NCBI RefSeq assembly: GCF_001659985.1
Contig: NZ_LYCS01000006.1
Coordinates: 62,001-126,000 of the forward strand
From: Oceanobacillus sp. Castelsardo
GTDB lineage: Bacteria > Bacillota > Bacilli > Bacillales > Amphibacillaceae
Direction of reading: 5' to 3'
DNA: 64,000 nucleotides
In this document: positions 25,754 to 33,930 of the stretch, piece by piece
Layout: the number at the start of each line of letters is the position of its first letter
Numbering within the stretch: the first letter of the stretch is position 1
Program-made: the position numbers and the translations under genes
Notes under the pieces: model-generated
The model's database searches: none
Seen by the model: only the letters and a program-made list of their open reading frames with translations
Told to the model about the DNA's origin: nothing

Positions 25754-26653
25754 ATGAACCAAAAAGAGAAGCAAATTATGGATGCTGCTCAAAAACTTTT
25801 TATAATTAAAGGATTTCGCGTGACATCCATTCAAGATATATTGAGAGAAGCTAAAATCGCAAAGGGCACTTTTTATAATTATTTCAATTCTAAAAACGAG
25901 TGTTTAATGGCTATACTAGATTCAGTAAATGAAGAAATTAAAAATGAGCGTATGAAACTCGTCTTCCACGAAGAATTAGATGATGAAACTGTGTTTATCA
26001 AGCAAGTGGACGTGCGCTTTAAAATGGATAAAAAACATAATTTGATGGCATTGTTTCATTCTATCCCCATTTCAGATGACGAAGATTTAAAGAAATTTAT
26101 GGAAAAGCATTATAAATTAGAACTAGAATGGATTGCAAATAGATTGGTAGATTTGTATGGGGCTGAAATTAGTAACCACGCTTTGGATCATGCAATTTCG
26201 CTATTAGGAATACTCCAACAAGGTATGTATGCCACGAAATTGTTTAAAATGGAAATGAAAAAAACAGAGGATGTTATTAAGTTTGCCCTACAGAGAATGA
26301 AACAGGTAATCCAAATCAATCAGTCTGATACTGTGTTTTTCACAAACGACTATTTACATGCATCGAATAAACCAAAAGATTGCGAGAATTATAAAGAAGT
26401 GATCATCATTCAACTGAGGGATTTAATGTCAACGGTTCAAAATAAAAAAATCCATGATTATCTTCAATTTTTATTAGAAGAACTTCAAGAAAAGAAACCG
26501 AGACTTTACTTAATAGAAAGCGTACTTGAATCATTACAAAAGGAATTGAAGATAAAAGATATGGAATTTGAAGGTCAAAAAATATCTCAGCTAGTGTGGC
26601 GATTTATGGAAAGATGGAAAAATGAAAATTCATCTACTAAGGCTTTCAACTAG
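25754..26653 (+). CDS. TetR/AcrR-family transcriptional regulator
   Basis: The N-terminal HTH (about residues 1-50, with FRVTSIQDILREAKIAKGTFYNYFNSKNE) is canonical TetR; the ligand-binding part is long, giving about 300 residues instead of the usual 190-220, with an extra C-terminal helical region. The ATG at 25754 follows AAAGGTGG; a GTG at 25745 lies inside that site. Being divergent from the DHA2 pump gene, it most likely represses the pump and itself. I did not find a clear palindromic operator between them. Confidence 0.88.
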   Translation: MNQKEKQIMDAAQKLFIIKGFRVTSIQDILREAKIAKGTFYNYFNSKNECLMAILDSVNEEIKNERMKLVFHEELDDETVFIKQVDVRFKMDKKHNLMALFHSIPISDDEDLKKFMEKHYKLELEWIANRLVDLYGAEISNHALDHAISLLGILQQGMYATKLFKMEMKKTEDVIKFALQRMKQVIQINQSDTVFFTNDYLHASNKPKDCENYKEVIIIQLRDLMSTVQNKKIHDYLQFLLEELQEKKPRLYLIESVLESLQKELKIKDMEFEGQKISQLVWRFMERWKNENSSTKAFN

Positions 26654-26685
26654 GCGGAAAGTATTTGTGAAAACGAGGAGATAGA

Positions 26686-27174
26686 ATGCAATTATTGATA
26701 CAGAAAATGACGGAAAAGTATGCAATTGAGGCGCTTTGTTGGAAATATGAAAAACCGTATAACTTTTATAATAATGTGTTATCAGGAAGCGCTATTATGG
26801 AACTTCTTACTAATCGATATTTTGTTGTGTTAAATGAGAAAAATCAATTGATTGGATATTTTTGCGTGGGGAAATCAGCTCGGGTACCTAATGGAGAGGT
26901 AGAAGGTCTATATAAAGAGAAATGCGTGGACATAGGAGTTGGAATGAGGCCAGAATTGACTGGTAAAGGGTATGGCTATCTTTTCTTTTCTACTATTCTT
27001 GAATTTGTTCAGGAAAACCATGTAGAAAAGGATCTTCGCTTAACAGTTGCTTCATTTAATCAGCGTGCTATTCATCTTTATGAGAAGTTCGGATTTGTTG
27101 TAAAAAGGAGGTTTACTAATAAAAAGGTAGAGTTTCTCATAATGAAGAGGAAAGGGGATAAAGGTAGAATGTAG
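26686..27174 (+). CDS. GNAT-family N-acetyltransferase (RimI-like)
   Basis: A 162-residue acetyltransferase with the acetyl-CoA-binding region DIGVGMRPELTGKGYGYLFF followed by LTVASFNQRAIHLYEKFGF. It begins 32 bases after the TetR gene with AACGAGGAG upstream of the ATG, so it may be co-transcribed. Its substrate is unknown; a role beside an efflux locus in drug acetylation is only a guess. The tail is very basic. Confidence 0.85.
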   Translation: MQLLIQKMTEKYAIEALCWKYEKPYNFYNNVLSGSAIMELLTNRYFVVLNEKNQLIGYFCVGKSARVPNGEVEGLYKEKCVDIGVGMRPELTGKGYGYLFFSTILEFVQENHVEKDLRLTVASFNQRAIHLYEKFGFVVKRRFTNKKVEFLIMKRKGDKGRM

Positions 27175-27177
27175 AAA

Positions 27178-27269
27178 TGGCGGAGAAGGTGGGATTCGAC
27201 TCACGCGACGGCTATCTGTCCTAATGCATTTCGAGTGCATCCCCCTCAGCTGGGTTTGGGTAGTTCTCC
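27178..27269 (-). tRNA. tRNA-Ser(CGA), degenerate
   Basis: The minus strand folds as a class II tRNA: acceptor GGAGAAC...TTCTCC with encoded CCA, D-arm CCC/GGG with the serine-typical AGCTGA, anticodon stem ATGCA/TGCAT with loop CTCGAAA (anticodon CGA, reads UCG) and a long variable arm. Several positions look damaged: C7 faces C66, the variable arm and T-stem each hold an A-C mismatch, and the T-loop has six bases (TCGAAT) where TTCGAAT is expected. It may be a decaying gene or nonfunctional; UCG can be read by tRNA-Ser(UGA). Confidence 0.75.
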
Positions 27270-27353
27270 GTTATAGAAAGAGGAGTGGATTTCTCCTCAA
27301 CTAACGGTTAGTAAATTATTTTAAATGCTTTTATCCTTTCAGCCAAGTAGTGT

Positions 27354-28400
27354 TTAGGCTTTTTCCATATGAGCAAAGTTCAAGTTTGTGTCAATATTAC
27401 CAATAATTTGTTTTAGGCTTATGTTCTCTCCGTTTAACCATTTCTTAAAATCGAAGACAGTTGGTTCCTGATCTCCTCCTAATGCAAAGCCTACTTTCAT
27501 TTCATTAGGCAGGTAAGTGGAGGTATGTATCGTACCAGCCCAATTTTGATATTCCTTAGAAAATACACCTTTATCTGTATCGTTCATCAACCGGAATGCT
27601 TTGGAAACATCTGTAGCTTGTTCTTGCTGTTCATCCATGGCTTGTAAACGGCGATAGGAATCATCTAAAAATCGCTTGTTTTCATCTTGTTGAAGTTCAA
27701 AATGATTTGTACACATGTTGGATTGACGTATTTGAATCGAACGTGGGCTTGCCTCTATTATATAGGTTTCCCCTTTTTTATCTAGTACGATATAGCTAAA
27801 AGAATGTCGATGTGGTATTTCTTTTAGCATCATAATCGCATCTCCAACATCTTTACAATTTTCGAGTATGATTCGTCCAATCATATGACAAACGAATCCA
27901 TCTTTTGGTTTTTTTCGGTGGATAGAGTTATAACCTAATACAAGGCCGTGTTCATTCATTCCATCCATTCTGCCGGTTATGCGTTGTTGTGGTCCGATAA
28001 TAGCAAATCCAACATCATTTGGTTGAAAAATGCTAAATCGTCCTTCATATGTTTTTGGGTGATAATCATAATTACGCACCATAAAATCTTTACCTGTAAA
28101 GATGGAACAACCACTTTTTTCAATTTCCACCCGATAGCCACCATAGTTTAACAATATTTCCTCCATCGGTTCGTTTAACGCATCCCGTAATCCCTCAATC
28201 TCCTCCCAAATTCCAGGTGCAAAATGATTTAACATTTGTTTTGTTTCATTTTGATTAATTTGGAATTTAGGTCTACGTAATTTCCAAAATCGTTTACGGT
28301 TATTCACGATAAATGAATCTTTTAATTGCTTTCCTTGTAAATATCCAAATTCATAATGGCTTCCTCGAAATTGGATAATATCACTATATATCTGTTTCAT
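27354..28400 (-). CDS. C45-family peptidase / acyl-CoA:6-APA-acyltransferase-like Ntn hydrolase
   Basis: A 348-residue protein of the N-terminal-nucleophile fold. The candidate nucleophile is the Cys in KSGCSIFTGKDFMVRNYDYHP (around residue 90): families C45 and penicillin V acylase show this Cys followed by an RNxD motif. Here the Cys follows a long propeptide-like N-terminal domain, as in acyl-coenzyme A:6-aminopenicillanic acid acyltransferases. It would hydrolyse or transfer an amide-linked acyl group; the substrate is unknown. The ATG at 28400 follows AAGGATGG; the one at 28409 overlaps it. Single gene. Confidence 0.8.
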   Translation of the reverse strand: MKQIYSDIIQFRGSHYEFGYLQGKQLKDSFIVNNRKRFWKLRRPKFQINQNETKQMLNHFAPGIWEEIEGLRDALNEPMEEILLNYGGYRVEIEKSGCSIFTGKDFMVRNYDYHPKTYEGRFSIFQPNDVGFAIIGPQQRITGRMDGMNEHGLVLGYNSIHRKKPKDGFVCHMIGRIILENCKDVGDAIMMLKEIPHRHSFSYIVLDKKGETYIIEASPRSIQIRQSNMCTNHFELQQDENKRFLDDSYRRLQAMDEQQEQATDVSKAFRLMNDTDKGVFSKEYQNWAGTIHTSTYLPNEMKVGFALGGDQEPTVFDFKKWLNGENISLKQIIGNIDTNLNFAHMEKA

Positions 28401-28460
28401 TTTTACCATCCTTGTACTAGTTGTTTATTTATTATTCTACATCTAATATTTACTTATTTC

Positions 28461-28503
28461 TACGTAGCTTTACTAAAACTCCGCCTGAACCATCTTCTTT
28501 ATA
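28461..28503. repeat. Family B repeat, internally deleted copy
   Basis: TACGTAGCTTTACTAAAACT and CCGCCTGAACC with ATCTTCTTTATA match both ends of the family B consensus, with the middle from the first hairpin to the third removed. Confidence 0.6.
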
Positions 28504-28647
28504 AAACGTTTCGAATTGATCGGTAAATTATAAATTTTTCTACTAATAAAACAGTATGAACAAATTATGACAACTGGCAAATAAGGTGTATTTTAATCTA
28601 TGAATAGTTTACAATACGATTGATTAAAACTTAGGAGGAAAGATAAA

Positions 28648-28863
28648 TTGCATACAGCAGTGTTTGAGTTAGAACCATTAACTTCTCCATCTTGCATTAA
28701 TAATATCGAAAACACATTAAACACAACAAAAGGAATATTTTCCGCATATGTTTCTTTTAGTTCGAAACGAGTAGAAGCACAATATGATGGGAAGCTAATT
28801 CAAGTAAAACAAATTGAAGAATTGATTAAAGATTTAGGCTATCCAGTCGTACATAGTAAATAA
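28648..28863 (+). CDS. Heavy-metal-associated (HMA) domain protein lacking the CxxC pair
   Basis: A 71-residue single HMA fold with the usual ferredoxin-like pattern. The metal-binding loop, normally MxCxxC, reads TSPSCINNIE, so the first Cys is replaced by Pro/Ser and only the second remains; copper chaperone activity in the usual two-coordinate mode is doubtful. The start is TTG, 8 bases behind AGGAGGAAAG. No copper ATPase or CsoR gene is nearby. Related single-Cys HMA proteins exist in bacilli, with unclear roles. Confidence 0.8.
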   Translation: MHTAVFELEPLTSPSCINNIENTLNTTKGIFSAYVSFSSKRVEAQYDGKLIQVKQIEELIKDLGYPVVHSK

Positions 28864-28889
28864 AATGTAACGTTGGATTAATATAAAAA

Positions 28890-28930
28890 GGAGAACACTA
28901 GATATTTATGATATGTCTAGTGTTCTTCTT
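28890..28930 (+). terminator. Intrinsic terminator after the HMA gene
   Basis: AGAACACTAGA / TCTAGTGTTCT, a perfect 11-bp stem with a 13-base loop, followed by TCTTTCTTT. Confidence 0.75.
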
Positions 28931-28935
28931 TCTTT

Positions 28936-29350
28936 ATGAGTAGCGGAGCGTTGACTTTTTCCATGTGTACCGGCACTCATTGGTTGTATGAGTAGCGGAG
29001 CGTTGACTTTTCCCATGTGTACCGGCACTCATTTGTCGTATGAGTAGCGGAGCGTTGATTTTTTCCATGTGTTCCGGCACTCATCGGTCGTATGAGTAGC
29101 GGAGCGTTGACTATTCCCATGTGTTCCGGCACTCATTGGTCGTATGAGTAGCGGAGCGTTGATTTTTCCCATGTGTACCGGCACTCATCGGTCGTATGAG
29201 TAGCGGAGCGTTGACTATTCCCATGTGTTCCGGCATTCATCGGTCGTATGAGTAGCGAGCGTTGACTTTTTCCATGTGTACCGGCACTCATTGGTTGTAT
29301 GAGTAGCGGAACGTTGATTTTTTCCAACTGTTCTGGCATTCGTCCGGCGT
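28936..29350. repeat. Eight tandem copies of a 52-bp unit
   Basis: Units start with ATGAGTAGCGGAGCGTTGA at 28936, 28988, 29040, 29092, 29144, 29196, 29248 and 29299; seven are 52 bp, one 51 bp, the last degenerate. Each ends CCGGCACTCAT plus a 7-8 base linker, so each unit can form its own hairpin (ATGAGT pairing with ACTCAT). The units differ at a handful of positions and abut directly without spacers. The array lies between the terminator of the HMA gene and the FMN reductase. Function unknown; it behaves like a minisatellite/VNTR. Confidence 0.95.
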
Positions 29351-29497
29351 GTGGGGGTAATATTAGAAAATTAAAATTTAAGATCGGAAGAATTATCCAT
29401 TATGTGAAACAAACGTCACTTGATGTTGTGGGGATTCTTTGGAATAATAGATTTATAATTATTACAAGAATGAATATACATATGGAGGAATACATGT

Positions 29498-30058
29498 ATG
29501 AAAATAGTAGCAATGGTAGGAAGTGTTCGGAGAGAATCTTATAACATGAAATTAGTTCGGTATATGCAAGAAAGATATTCGAATAAAGTAGAAATCGAGA
29601 TTCTTCCTATAAATGAACTTCCTTTCTTTAATGAGGATGAAGAATTAAATCCCCCAGAACTCGTAAAAATATTAAGAGAAAAGATAAAAGAAAGTGACGG
29701 TATTTTATTTGCAACTCCTGAATATAATGCCTCCATTCCGGCTGTCTTAAAGAATGCTATTGATTGGTTTTCAAGAGTGGAACCAGTCTTAGTGAATAAA
29801 CCAGCAATGATTGTTGGAGCTTCTATGGGAGTATTAGGTACTGTGAAAGCTCAATTACACCTTCGCCAAATTTTAAATGCTGGGAATGTTTCGACTAGAA
29901 CATTACCTGGAAATGAAGTTTATGTAGGCTCTGTACATCAAAAGATGGATGAGTATGGTAATGTAACTGATGAAGCTACCATTCAATTTATTGATTCTGT
30001 AATGGAACAATATGTAAAATGGGTTGAAAAAACAGTAGAATTTAACACTTCATATTAA
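29498..30058 (+). CDS. NADPH-dependent FMN reductase (YhdA/azoreductase-like)
   Basis: A 186-residue flavodoxin-like protein. The FMN-phosphate loop GSVRRESYNMKLV at the N-terminus and the family motif TPEYNASIPAVLKNAIDW identify the NADPH-dependent FMN reductase/azobenzene reductase group. It reduces FMN, quinones or azo dyes with NADPH. The ATG is preceded by GGAGGAATAC. Transcription start must lie in or close to the 52-bp repeat array. A terminator follows. Confidence 0.92.
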   Translation: MKIVAMVGSVRRESYNMKLVRYMQERYSNKVEIEILPINELPFFNEDEELNPPELVKILREKIKESDGILFATPEYNASIPAVLKNAIDWFSRVEPVLVNKPAMIVGASMGVLGTVKAQLHLRQILNAGNVSTRTLPGNEVYVGSVHQKMDEYGNVTDEATIQFIDSVMEQYVKWVEKTVEFNTSY

Positions 30059-30077
30059 TAGATTAATAGATGAATGT

Positions 30078-30114
30078 AACGCTTGGATTTTCATAATCTG
30101 AGCGTTTTTTTTAT
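30078..30114 (+). terminator. Intrinsic terminator after the FMN reductase
   Basis: AACGCT..GATT pairs with AATC..AGCGTT and is followed by eight T residues. Confidence 0.8.
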
Positions 30115-30190
30115 TTCATCCAATGGAATACATTTTCATTTTCTTTCCGGGCATACTACTTTATGAAAAATACATTTAGGGGTGAATTTA

Positions 30191-30925
30191 TTGAATAGAT
30201 ATTTATTTTTATTAATTAGTACGATGGTATTAGGGATGTTTTGGATAGCTCCTACTACTTCTGCAAAATCCGATCATCATCCGTTGATTGAATCTGTTTG
30301 GGGAATAGACAATAAAGCGGAAGATAATAAAGGACAAGGTCACTTTTTCTCAGATGCTATGGTAAAGTTACACGCGAAAGAGCTTGGAATGGAAATAGAA
30401 GGTAAAGATATGGAAACTTTAAAAGAAGAAGTTTATGAAGCATTAATAATGAATGCTGCCGAGGAGCTAGAAATAAAAATAGAGGTTGAAGATACAAGTA
30501 TTGAAGATATAAAGAAAAAAGTTCATAAAGCGAAAATAATAAAGAAAGCGGAAGAACTAGGAATCGAACCTGATGGAAAGGATCCGAAGACACTTGCTAA
30601 GATGGTTTATGAAGAAAGTATAAAACAAAAAGCTGGGGAATTAGGAATCACTACAGAAGATAAAGATAGTAAAGAACTTAAAAAGATGATCAAGGAAAAG
30701 AAAATAAAACAAGAGGCAGATGCATTAGGAATTGATACGGATGGAAAAGACTTGCGTGATTTAGCAAAAGAAGTTCAAGAAACAAAAATTTTACAAGCAG
30801 CTACTCAACTTGGGATTGACACAAATGGTAAAAATGCAGAAGAAATTTTGGACATGATTATTACAGTCTATTATGATGAAGCAAAAAGCCAAAGAGTATA
30901 TCCTTTTGAAGGTGAACTTCATTAG
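30191..30925 (+). CDS. Secreted protein with six 28-residue helical repeats
   Basis: An N-terminal signal peptide (hydrophobic core then APTTSAKS, cleavage probably after TSA) is followed by about 170 residues of six repeats with the pattern ELGI..DGKD...L...V.E..I...A, recurring every 28-30 residues, and a short tail. The repeats are amphipathic and highly charged, suggesting a helical, possibly calcium- or wall-binding, extracellular protein. I do not recognise a named family. I prefer the TTG at 30191, which has AGGGGTGA at ideal spacing; the GTG at 30182 lies inside that site. Single gene with its own terminator. Confidence 0.75.
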   Translation: MNRYLFLLISTMVLGMFWIAPTTSAKSDHHPLIESVWGIDNKAEDNKGQGHFFSDAMVKLHAKELGMEIEGKDMETLKEEVYEALIMNAAEELEIKIEVEDTSIEDIKKKVHKAKIIKKAEELGIEPDGKDPKTLAKMVYEESIKQKAGELGITTEDKDSKELKKMIKEKKIKQEADALGIDTDGKDLRDLAKEVQETKILQAATQLGIDTNGKNAEEILDMIITVYYDEAKSQRVYPFEGELH

Positions 30926-30930
30926 AAATG

Positions 30931-30972
30931 AAACAGATTGCTTAGTATTAGCTAAGCGATCTGTTTTCTTTC
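30931..30972 (+). terminator. Intrinsic terminator after the repeat protein
   Basis: A 15-bp stem (AAACAGATTGCTTAG / CTAAGCGATCTGTTT, one G-U pair) runs into TTCTTTCT. The remaining space to 31229 is AT-rich and shows no further feature I can defend. Confidence 0.8.
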
Positions 30973-31229
30973 TGTATGAATTATACCCGATCTATTTACC
31001 TATTCTAGTCGACTACATTATTTACCAAATCCAAGTATATAAGAGTAATTGTGAATATATATAAGCATTCTTAAGTTATATTACTTTTAATATGAATAAA
31101 CCGTCTAGATTCAGGGATATGAATAAAAATAGAATTTTCTAAAAAGTGTATAATTTGCTAACATTAATGGTATTAGTTTTCCAAATTGATTATATAAATT
31201 AAGTAAGAGATAAAAAGGGGGCCTATTAA

Positions 31230-32084
31230 ATGGGGAGAAGTAAATGGAAATTAACTTTAGCATTATTGGTGTCACTTATGTTTGTTTTACTACTTGTAGC
31301 TTGCGGAGGGGATAACGCAGCTTCAAGTAATGACGGGGAAGAAACAAATGGTGCGAAGGAAACGGCTAATAAGGAAGAAGAGTCTAGTGCTAGCGAAAGT
31401 GAGTTAGAAGACACATATACGGTTGTTAGTGATACATCTTTTGTTCCATTCGAATTTAAAGGTGAAGATGGAGAATATACTGGATTTGATATTGAGCTAA
31501 TTAAAGCTATCGCTGAAGAAGCTGGATTTGAAATCGAGTTAGAAACAACAAACTTCGATGGAATAATTCCGGGTCTACAAACTGGTCAATTTGATATTGC
31601 TATAGCTGGAATTAGCATTACGGAAGAAAGAAAACAAGTAATTGATTATAGTGATCCTTACTATGAATCTGGTTTACAGATTGGGGTTGCTAAAGATAAT
31701 GATGAGATTCAAAGTATTGAAGATTTAGAAGATAAAATAGTTGCGACACGTATGGGTTCAACAAGTTCGCAATTTATTAAAGAAAATATTGATGGTGCAG
31801 AACCTAAAGAATATGAACAACTAGATCAAGCTTATTTGGCAGTAGAGAATGGAAGTGCTGATGCCATTCTATACGATGCTCCAAACGTGAATTATTATAT
31901 TAATACTACAGGAGAAAAATTAAAAGCAGTTGGAGAACTATATCAAGCAGAAGACTATGGAATCGCTATTACGAAAGGGAAGGAAGAATTAGTTACTGCA
32001 ATTAATGATGCACTTGCTACACTAAAAGAAAATGGCACATATGATGAAATCTATGAAACATGGTTTGGCGCAAAACAAGAATAA
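31230..32084 (+). CDS. Amino-acid ABC transporter, substrate-binding lipoprotein
   Basis: A 284-residue lipoprotein: signal peptide with lipobox LLVACGG, an acidic Ser/Glu-rich linker (residues 30-60), then a type II periplasmic-binding fold of the SBP_bac_3 family (SFVPFEFKGEDGEYTGFDIEL, ITEERKQVIDYSDPYY, FGAKQE end). Such proteins bind polar amino acids such as arginine, glutamine or cystine; specificity is not deducible. The ATG follows AAGGGGGCC. First gene of a three-gene uptake operon; a hairpin separates it from the permease and may raise its expression relative to the rest. Confidence 0.93.
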   Translation: MGRSKWKLTLALLVSLMFVLLLVACGGDNAASSNDGEETNGAKETANKEEESSASESELEDTYTVVSDTSFVPFEFKGEDGEYTGFDIELIKAIAEEAGFEIELETTNFDGIIPGLQTGQFDIAIAGISITEERKQVIDYSDPYYESGLQIGVAKDNDEIQSIEDLEDKIVATRMGSTSSQFIKENIDGAEPKEYEQLDQAYLAVENGSADAILYDAPNVNYYINTTGEKLKAVGELYQAEDYGIAITKGKEELVTAINDALATLKENGTYDEIYETWFGAKQE

Positions 32085-32121
32085 TATAAGAGGTACGCTT
32101 CAAGTGAAAAAATCTAAAAAT

Positions 32122-32157
32122 AGGGCTTATCTCATGTAAGATAAGCCTTGTTTTCAT
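32122..32157 (+). terminator. Intra-operon hairpin (attenuator/stabiliser)
   Basis: AGGGCTTATCT / AGATAAGCCTT (11 bp, one G-U) followed by GTTTTCATT. Located between the binding-protein gene and the permease gene, where partial termination adjusts stoichiometry. Confidence 0.6.
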
Positions 32158-32173
32158 TCTAAGAGGTGGAGAT

Positions 32174-32836
32174 ATGGAAGGCAGATTTAATTGGGCTGGT
32201 GTGATTGACTTTTTACCAGAGCTTGGTACGGGTCTTTATTATACATTACTCATTTCAATCATAGGACTTATTATCGGTTTTATTTTAGGAGCTATATTTG
32301 GACTTGGACGTATATCCAAAAACAAAATTTTTTATGGAATTTCATCCATATATATTGAAGTTATCCGAGGGACACCAGTACTTGTACAAGCAATTTGGAT
32401 CTTCTTTGCGTTACCGCTAATAACTGGATATAATATGGCATCTGTAACAGCGGGAATTGTCGTTATTGCTGTTAATTCTGGAGCCTATATTGCCGAGATT
32501 GTACGTGGTGCGGTTCAGTCCATCGCGAAAGGACAAGTAGAAGCGGGAAGATCACTTGGTTTAACCCATAATCAAACGATGCGTTACATTGTATGGCCTC
32601 AAGCCTTTAAACGAATGATCCCTCCGCTAGGGAATCAATTTATTATTAGTATTAAAGATACTTCTCTATTATCTGTTATTCTTGTTCCAGAATTAATGTT
32701 TCAAGGTAGATTAATTGCATCTAACTATTTTAATGCTGTTGAAATTTATACAACGGTTGCAGTCTTTTACTTAATTATTACCTTAACATTATCGTTTATA
32801 TTACGAATGATTGAAAAGAGGTTAGATGTCCAATGA
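32174..32836 (+). CDS. Amino-acid ABC transporter permease
   Basis: A 220-residue His/Glu/Gln/Arg/opine-family permease with five membrane helices. The EAA loop reads [22 protein letters not shown], the standard ATPase-contact motif, and the N-terminal region has the [18 protein letters not shown] pattern. It begins behind AAGAGGTGG and ends in an ATGA overlap with the ATPase gene, so the two are translationally coupled. A single permease gene implies a homodimeric channel. Confidence 0.94.
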   Translation: MEGRFNWAGVIDFLPELGTGLYYTLLISIIGLIIGFILGAIFGLGRISKNKIFYGISSIYIEVIRGTPVLVQAIWIFFALPLITGYNMASVTAGIVVIAVNSGAYIAEIVRGAVQSIAKGQVEAGRSLGLTHNQTMRYIVWPQAFKRMIPPLGNQFIISIKDTSLLSVILVPELMFQGRLIASNYFNAVEIYTTVAVFYLIITLTLSFILRMIEKRLDVQ

Positions 32837-33555
32837 TTAAAGTAGAAAATTTACACAAAAGTTTTGGAGAACATGAAGTGTTAAAAGGGATAGATTGTGA
32901 GATTCACTCCTCTGAAGTTCTTTGTGTCATTGGACCAAGTGGTTCCGGAAAAAGTACGTTTTTACGCTGTTTAAATATGTTAGAGTCCATCACAAGTGGA
33001 CAGGTGACCGTTGATGGATTTAATTTAAAAGACAAGAAAACAAACATTAATATGGTTCGAACGGAAGTAGGGATGGTATTCCAACAATTTAATCTATTTC
33101 CACATAAGACAGTTATAGAAAATATTATGCTCGCCCCAATGAAAGTTCGAAAACTCTCCAAAAATGAAGCGAAAGAACGTGGGCTAAAATTACTTAAGAA
33201 GGTAGGTTTATCGGATAAGGCTGATAAATATCCATCATCCTTATCTGGTGGACAACAACAACGTGTTGCCATTGCTAGGGCACTTGCAATGGAACCAAAA
33301 TTAATGTTATTTGATGAGCCGACCTCGGCACTTGACCCTGAACTGGTTGGGGAAGTACTTGAAGTAATGAAACAACTTGCTAATGAAGGGATGACGATGG
33401 TTGTTGTGACACATGAAATGGGTTTTGCAAGAGAAGTGGCAGACCGTGTTTTATTTATGGATGAAGGGATTATTATGGAAGAAGGCAGTCCAGATGTTAT
33501 CTTCTCAAACCCTACATCAGATCGAACAAAGGAATTTTTAGATAAAGTACTATAA
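32833..33555 (+). CDS. Amino-acid ABC transporter ATP-binding protein
   Basis: A 240-residue GlnQ/ArtM-type ATPase with all motifs: Walker [15 protein letters not shown]-loop [10 protein letters not shown], signature [17 protein letters not shown], Walker [15 protein letters not shown] and the switch His in [12 protein letters not shown]. It shares ATGA with the permease gene and completes the uptake system. Confidence 0.95.
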   Translation: MIKVENLHKSFGEHEVLKGIDCEIHSSEVLCVIGPSGSGKSTFLRCLNMLESITSGQVTVDGFNLKDKKTNINMVRTEVGMVFQQFNLFPHKTVIENIMLAPMKVRKLSKNEAKERGLKLLKKVGLSDKADKYPSSLSGGQQQRVAIARALAMEPKLMLFDEPTSALDPELVGEVLEVMKQLANEGMTMVVVTHEMGFAREVADRVLFMDEGIIMEEGSPDVIFSNPTSDRTKEFLDKVL

Positions 33556-33690
33556 TTAAGAAAAAATTCCCTATGGTTAAAGGTGGGGATTTATGTTATT
33601 CTAAAAAAGCGATGAGCTGATTTGTGTAAGTCGAAAGATAATGAAATATATGTGAATGTGAACACATAGTTCTTTCGCCACAAATATATC

Positions 33691-33726
33691 GAAGACGCCT
33701 ATACCATTGTTGTATAGGCGTCTTTT
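33691..33726 (+). terminator. Intrinsic terminator of the amino-acid transporter operon
   Basis: AAGACGCCTATAC / GTATAGGCGTCTT with a 7-base loop and a T-tract, about 135 bases after the ATPase gene. The stretch between shows only an AT-rich region with a small ATGTG...CACAT inverted repeat (33651-33668). Confidence 0.8.
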
Positions 33727-33806
33727 TATACTAAAATATATAAATAGTCACGAGTTTACCTCCTGGATAATATGTTATCAAGAAGGATTTTTTAATCGAC
33801 TTTTAT

Positions 33807-33885
33807 CTACGTGGCGTTACTAAAACTCCCGCCTCTACAGGCGAGAAATAAGTGCCGCCAAGCTTCGAACCAAGTCTTCTTTAAA
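33807..33885. repeat. Family B repeat, copy lacking the third hairpin
   Basis: CTACGTGGCGTTACTAAAAC, the hairpin CTCCCGCC/GGCGAGA and GTGCCGCCAAGCTTCGAA join directly to CCAAGTCTTCTTTA; the AGGTGGAGTT hairpin of the longest copy is missing. It makes up most of the space before the next gene. Confidence 0.75.
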
Positions 33886-33930
33886 GATAACTAAATAATC
33901 GTTTTTACCTTATAAACAGGAGGAATACGA

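Noticed and set aside
29133-29339. 68-codon minus-strand frame in the 52-bp array
   Set aside because: Its periodic protein text simply reflects the DNA repeats; the 52-bp unit is not a multiple of three and no start signal is present.
28936-29350. CRISPR array
   Set aside because: The repeats abut directly, the variable part is only a few substitutions within a 52-bp unit, there are no unique spacers and no cas genes in the window.
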